Shown in pieces: positions 6,333-8,353 of a DNA stretch of 8,353 nucleotides. This DNA is from Cytophagales bacterium (GTDB lineage: Bacteria; Bacteroidota; Bacteroidia; Cytophagales; MED-G16). The notes under the pieces were generated by a model. The model searched no databases. It was not told the origin of the DNA and saw nothing but the letters and a program-made list of their open reading frames with translations. Numbering within the stretch: the first letter of the stretch is position 1; every line of letters begins with the position of its first letter. A program made the position numbers and the translations under genes. Location of the stretch: contig JAPYTU010000065.1 in assembly GCA_029940715.1 (NCBI GenBank), positions 1-8,353 on the forward strand, written 5' to 3'.

Positions 6333-7507
6333 AATATGATGTGAATAAGACTGGTTATTATGGAAAATTTGGAGGGTCGTATATTCCAGAAATGCTTTAT
6401 TCTAATATAGAGGAGCTTAATAAGAATTATTTATCAATTATAAACACTAAGTCCTTTAATAAAAATTTTAATTATTTATTAAAACATTATGTAGGGAGGC
6501 CAACCCCTTTATATTTTGCTAAAAGACTTTCGAAGAAGTATGGTTCAAAAATTTACTTAAAAAGGGAAGATTTGTGCCATACTGGTGCTCATAAAATAAA
6601 TAATACTGTTGGTCAAATTCTTCTTGCTAAAGAGTTAAAAAAATCTAAAATAGTTGCTGAAACAGGTGCAGGGCAGCATGGGGTAGCTACGGCAACGGTT
6701 TGCTCTCTTATGGGAATGGATTGTATTATTTATATGGGTGAAGTTGATATTTCTAGACAGAGACCAAATGTTGAGCGGATGAAAATATTGGGAGCTGAGG
6801 TAAGATCTGTTACATCTGGCAGCAAAACATTAAAAGATGCAACGAATGAGGCAATGAGACACTGGATAAATAACCCTAATGATACCCATTATATCATCGG
6901 TTCTGTAGTAGGTCCACATCCTTATCCTGATATGGTTGCAAGGTTTCAATCTGTAATATCTGAAGAATTGTTATTACAACTAAAAGAGGTTGAGGGTAGG
7001 GAATATCCAGATTATATTTTAGCGTGTGTGGGAGGGGGGAGTAATGCTGCTGGAATTTATTATCATTATTTAGATAACCTCAAAGTTAATTTAGTTGGGA
7101 TAGAGGCTGCAGGTCTCGGTATAGAATCTAAAAAATCTGCTGCAACAACTCAATTAGGTAAAGAAGGAGTATTGCATGGAAGTAAGACACTTTTAATGCA
7201 AGATGAAAATGGACAAGTTACAGAACCATATTCTATATCTGCTGGTTTAGATTATCCTGGAATAGGGCCTCTTCATGCACATTTATACGATTCAAAGAGG
7301 GGGCAATATCTAAGTGTTGAAGATAATGATGCTATGAAAGCAGGAATTGAATTAAGTAGACTTGAGGGAATTATTCCTGCTATTGAGACAGCTCATGCTT
7401 TTGCAGTATTTGATAGATTAAATATAAAAGATAAAGTTGTAGTTGTAAATCTTTCCGGTAGGGGAGATAAAGATCTTGAAACATATATAAAGTGGGGAAA
7501 ATACTAA
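6329..7507 (+). CDS. trpB: Tryptophan synthase beta chain
   Basis: TrpB (392 residues, normal for the TrpB1 type) joins indole and L-serine to form L-tryptophan with PLP in an alpha2-beta2 complex with TrpA. FGGSYIPEML (14-23) begins the conserved N-terminus. HTGAHKINN (84-92) contains the PLP lysine Lys89. ETGAGQHGVA (111-120) carries the catalytic Glu111. GGGSNA (235-240) binds the cofactor phosphate, and LSGRGDKD (375-382) closes the active site. GLDYPGIGP (306-314) is also conserved. The gene is visibly richer in G than its neighbours (GGG and AGG codons); since it is the most conserved enzyme here, I read this as protein constraint rather than transfer. It starts inside the trpF stop (ATGA) and ends one base before trpA. 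It holds two of the four Trp residues of the operon's enzymes (179 and 389). Confidence 0.98.
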   Translation: MKYDVNKTGYYGKFGGSYIPEMLYSNIEELNKNYLSIINTKSFNKNFNYLLKHYVGRPTPLYFAKRLSKKYGSKIYLKREDLCHTGAHKINNTVGQILLAKELKKSKIVAETGAGQHGVATATVCSLMGMDCIIYMGEVDISRQRPNVERMKILGAEVRSVTSGSKTLKDATNEAMRHWINNPNDTHYIIGSVVGPHPYPDMVARFQSVISEELLLQLKEVEGREYPDYILACVGGGSNAAGIYYHYLDNLKVNLVGIEAAGLGIESKKSAATTQLGKEGVLHGSKTLLMQDENGQVTEPYSISAGLDYPGIGPLHAHLYDSKRGQYLSVEDNDAMKAGIELSRLEGIIPAIETAHAFAVFDRLNIKDKVVVVNLSGRGDKDLETYIKWGKY

Positions 7508-7508
7508 T

Positions 7509-8276
7509 ATGAATAGGATAAATAAACTTTTTAGTGAGAAGAAAAAAAATATTCTAAGCATTTATTTTACTGCTGGATACCCAAATATTAATGATACAGT
7601 TGAGATAATTAAAACACTTGATGAGTGTGGTGTTGATATGATTGAAGTAGGTATGCCTTTCTCTGATCCAATAGCTGATGGGCCAACAATTCAAGAATCT
7701 AGTAACAGAGCTATAGAGAATGGTATGAATATAAAAGTTCTTTTTAAACAATTATTAAATATTAGAAAAATCACACAAATACCAATTATTTTGATGGGTT
7801 ATATAAATCCACTATATCAGTATGGATATACTAATTTCATAGAAAAATTAATTGAATGTGGAATTGATGGCGTTATTTTACCTGATCTTCCTTTAGATGA
7901 TTATTTGGTTAGTTTCAAAGAGTTATTTGATAAAAACAATTTGTCTTATATCTCTCTTGTGAGCCCTAATACTTCAGCTGAAAGAATTAGTAAGATTGAT
8001 AAGATATCGAATGGTTTTATTTATGTTGTCTCGTCTTCTTCAATAACTGGTAAAAAAAGTATTTTTAGTGATAATCAAGTTGAATATTTTAATAGGATTA
8101 ATGAATTAAAGTTGATAAATCCTACTATTATTGGTTTTGGAATATCTGATAAAAAATCTTTTCAAGTAGCTTGTAATTATTCAAATGGTGCAATAATTGG
8201 AACTAAATTTATTCAGTCAATATCTAAAAGTAAATTGAGGGAATCTGTAAAAAACTATATTTCTTCGATTAGATAA
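7509..8276 (+). CDS. trpA: Tryptophan synthase alpha chain
   Basis: TrpA (255 residues; family about 250-270) cleaves indole-3-glycerol phosphate to indole and glyceraldehyde 3-phosphate and channels indole to TrpB. It is a TIM barrel. The catalytic pair is Glu46 in MIEVGMPFSDP and Asp57 in IADGPTIQ. Further marks are MGYINPLYQYG (96-106), GVILPDLPLD (121-130), LVSPNTSAERI (150-160), YVVSSSSITG (172-181) and IGFGIS (208-213). It is the last gene of the operon, one base after the trpB stop. Its own TAA lies inside a 16-base palindrome shared with the stop of the convergent gene. No T-tract follows, so no clear terminator is seen for the trp transcript inside the window. Confidence 0.97.
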   Translation: MNRINKLFSEKKKNILSIYFTAGYPNINDTVEIIKTLDECGVDMIEVGMPFSDPIADGPTIQESSNRAIENGMNIKVLFKQLLNIRKITQIPIILMGYINPLYQYGYTNFIEKLIECGIDGVILPDLPLDDYLVSFKELFDKNNLSYISLVSPNTSAERISKIDKISNGFIYVVSSSSITGKKSIFSDNQVEYFNRINELKLINPTIIGFGISDKKSFQVACNYSNGAIIGTKFIQSISKSKLRESVKNYISSIR

Positions 8277-8286
8277 CTAGTTATCT
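8271..8286. repeat. Perfect 16-base palindrome across two convergent stop codons
   Basis: AGATAACTAGTTATCT equals its own reverse complement. It contains the trpA TAA (8274-8276) and, on the other strand, the TAA of the convergent gene (8283-8281). As RNA it could form a 6-bp stem with a CTAG loop on either strand. Neither side is followed by a T-tract, so it is at best a weak bidirectional terminator. Part of the symmetry follows simply from two identical stop codons facing each other. Confidence 0.6.
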
Positions 8287-8353
8287 CTCTATCACTACCT
8301 TAACTTTATGTACTTCTTTATCTGTTGTAATATTTAATAGATAGATACCTTCT
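8281..8353 (-). CDS. C-terminal sorting domain of a T9SS-secreted protein (partial)
   Basis: Only the last 23 codons are in the window, read leftwards from 8352 to the TAA at 8283-8281. The peptide begins EGIYLL and ends KVKVVIER. This is the conserved end of the type A C-terminal domain (Por secretion system sorting signal, pattern G-[IV]-Y-hydrophobic, then alternating K-V-x-V, then a basic last residue). That domain directs proteins through the outer membrane by the type IX system found in Bacteroidota. The passenger domain lies outside the window, so its function cannot be stated. The gene converges on trpA with four bases between the two stops. Confidence 0.8.
   Translation of the reverse strand, partial: EGIYLLNITTDKEVHKVKVVIER

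Noticed and set aside
6329..7507. trpB as a horizontally acquired gene because of its higher G content
   Set aside because: The extra G follows from conserved Gly-rich motifs and some GGG/AGG codons. Gene order, overlaps and motif style match the rest of the operon.
7554..7751. 65-codon minus-strand frame inside trpA
   Set aside because: It lies fully within trpA, whose catalytic motifs are intact, and its translation shows no recognisable motif. It is a shadow of the coding strand.

Overview
The window is very AT-rich (by eye roughly a quarter to 30% G+C) and looks like a chromosomal piece of a member of the Bacteroidota, most likely a flavobacterium-like organism. Four signs point there: a PorT-type outer-membrane beta-barrel protein, the C-terminal sorting tail of a type IX secretion (T9SS) substrate, starts without recognisable Shine-Dalgarno sequences, and an uninterrupted trpEGDCFBA order. 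TGA is used as a stop (ends of trpE, trpG, trpD and trpF), so the code is standard and TGG is the Trp codon.

Layout. Bases 1-35 may be the last ten codons of an unidentified gene, followed by an A/T-rich hairpin and a T9 tract (44-69). A two-gene unit follows: a secreted outer-membrane beta-barrel protein (89-799) and, one base later, an AlkB-type integral-membrane alkane monooxygenase (801-1844). The 140 bases between alkB and trpE hold a trp leader. It has a 14-codon peptide with two adjacent Trp codons (trpL, 1883-1927, MYNIKSWWLYFIYR) and a strong intrinsic terminator whose U-tract ends three bases before the trpE start (1951-1981). Alternative pairings between them fit classical ribosome-mediated transcription attenuation.

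The rest is a complete tryptophan operon: trpE (1985-3373), trpG (3370-3933), trpD (3936-4925), trpC (4922-5713), trpF (5706-6332), trpB (6329-7507) and trpA (7509-8276). Together they convert chorismate to L-tryptophan. Anthranilate synthase (TrpE with the TrpG glutaminase) makes anthranilate, TrpD adds the phosphoribosyl group, TrpF isomerises, TrpC closes the indole ring, and TrpA/TrpB make and use indole. Junctions overlap or are 1-2 bases apart, so translation is probably coupled. The seven enzymes contain only four Trp residues among 2096, while the leader peptide has two in fourteen.

At the right edge a convergent gene on the minus strand (8281-8353, only its C-terminus visible) ends in a T9SS type-A sorting signal. 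Its stop codon and that of trpA lie inside one perfect 16-base palindrome.

The most noteworthy element is the trp leader/attenuator. All structures were paired by eye; no folding program or database search was run.
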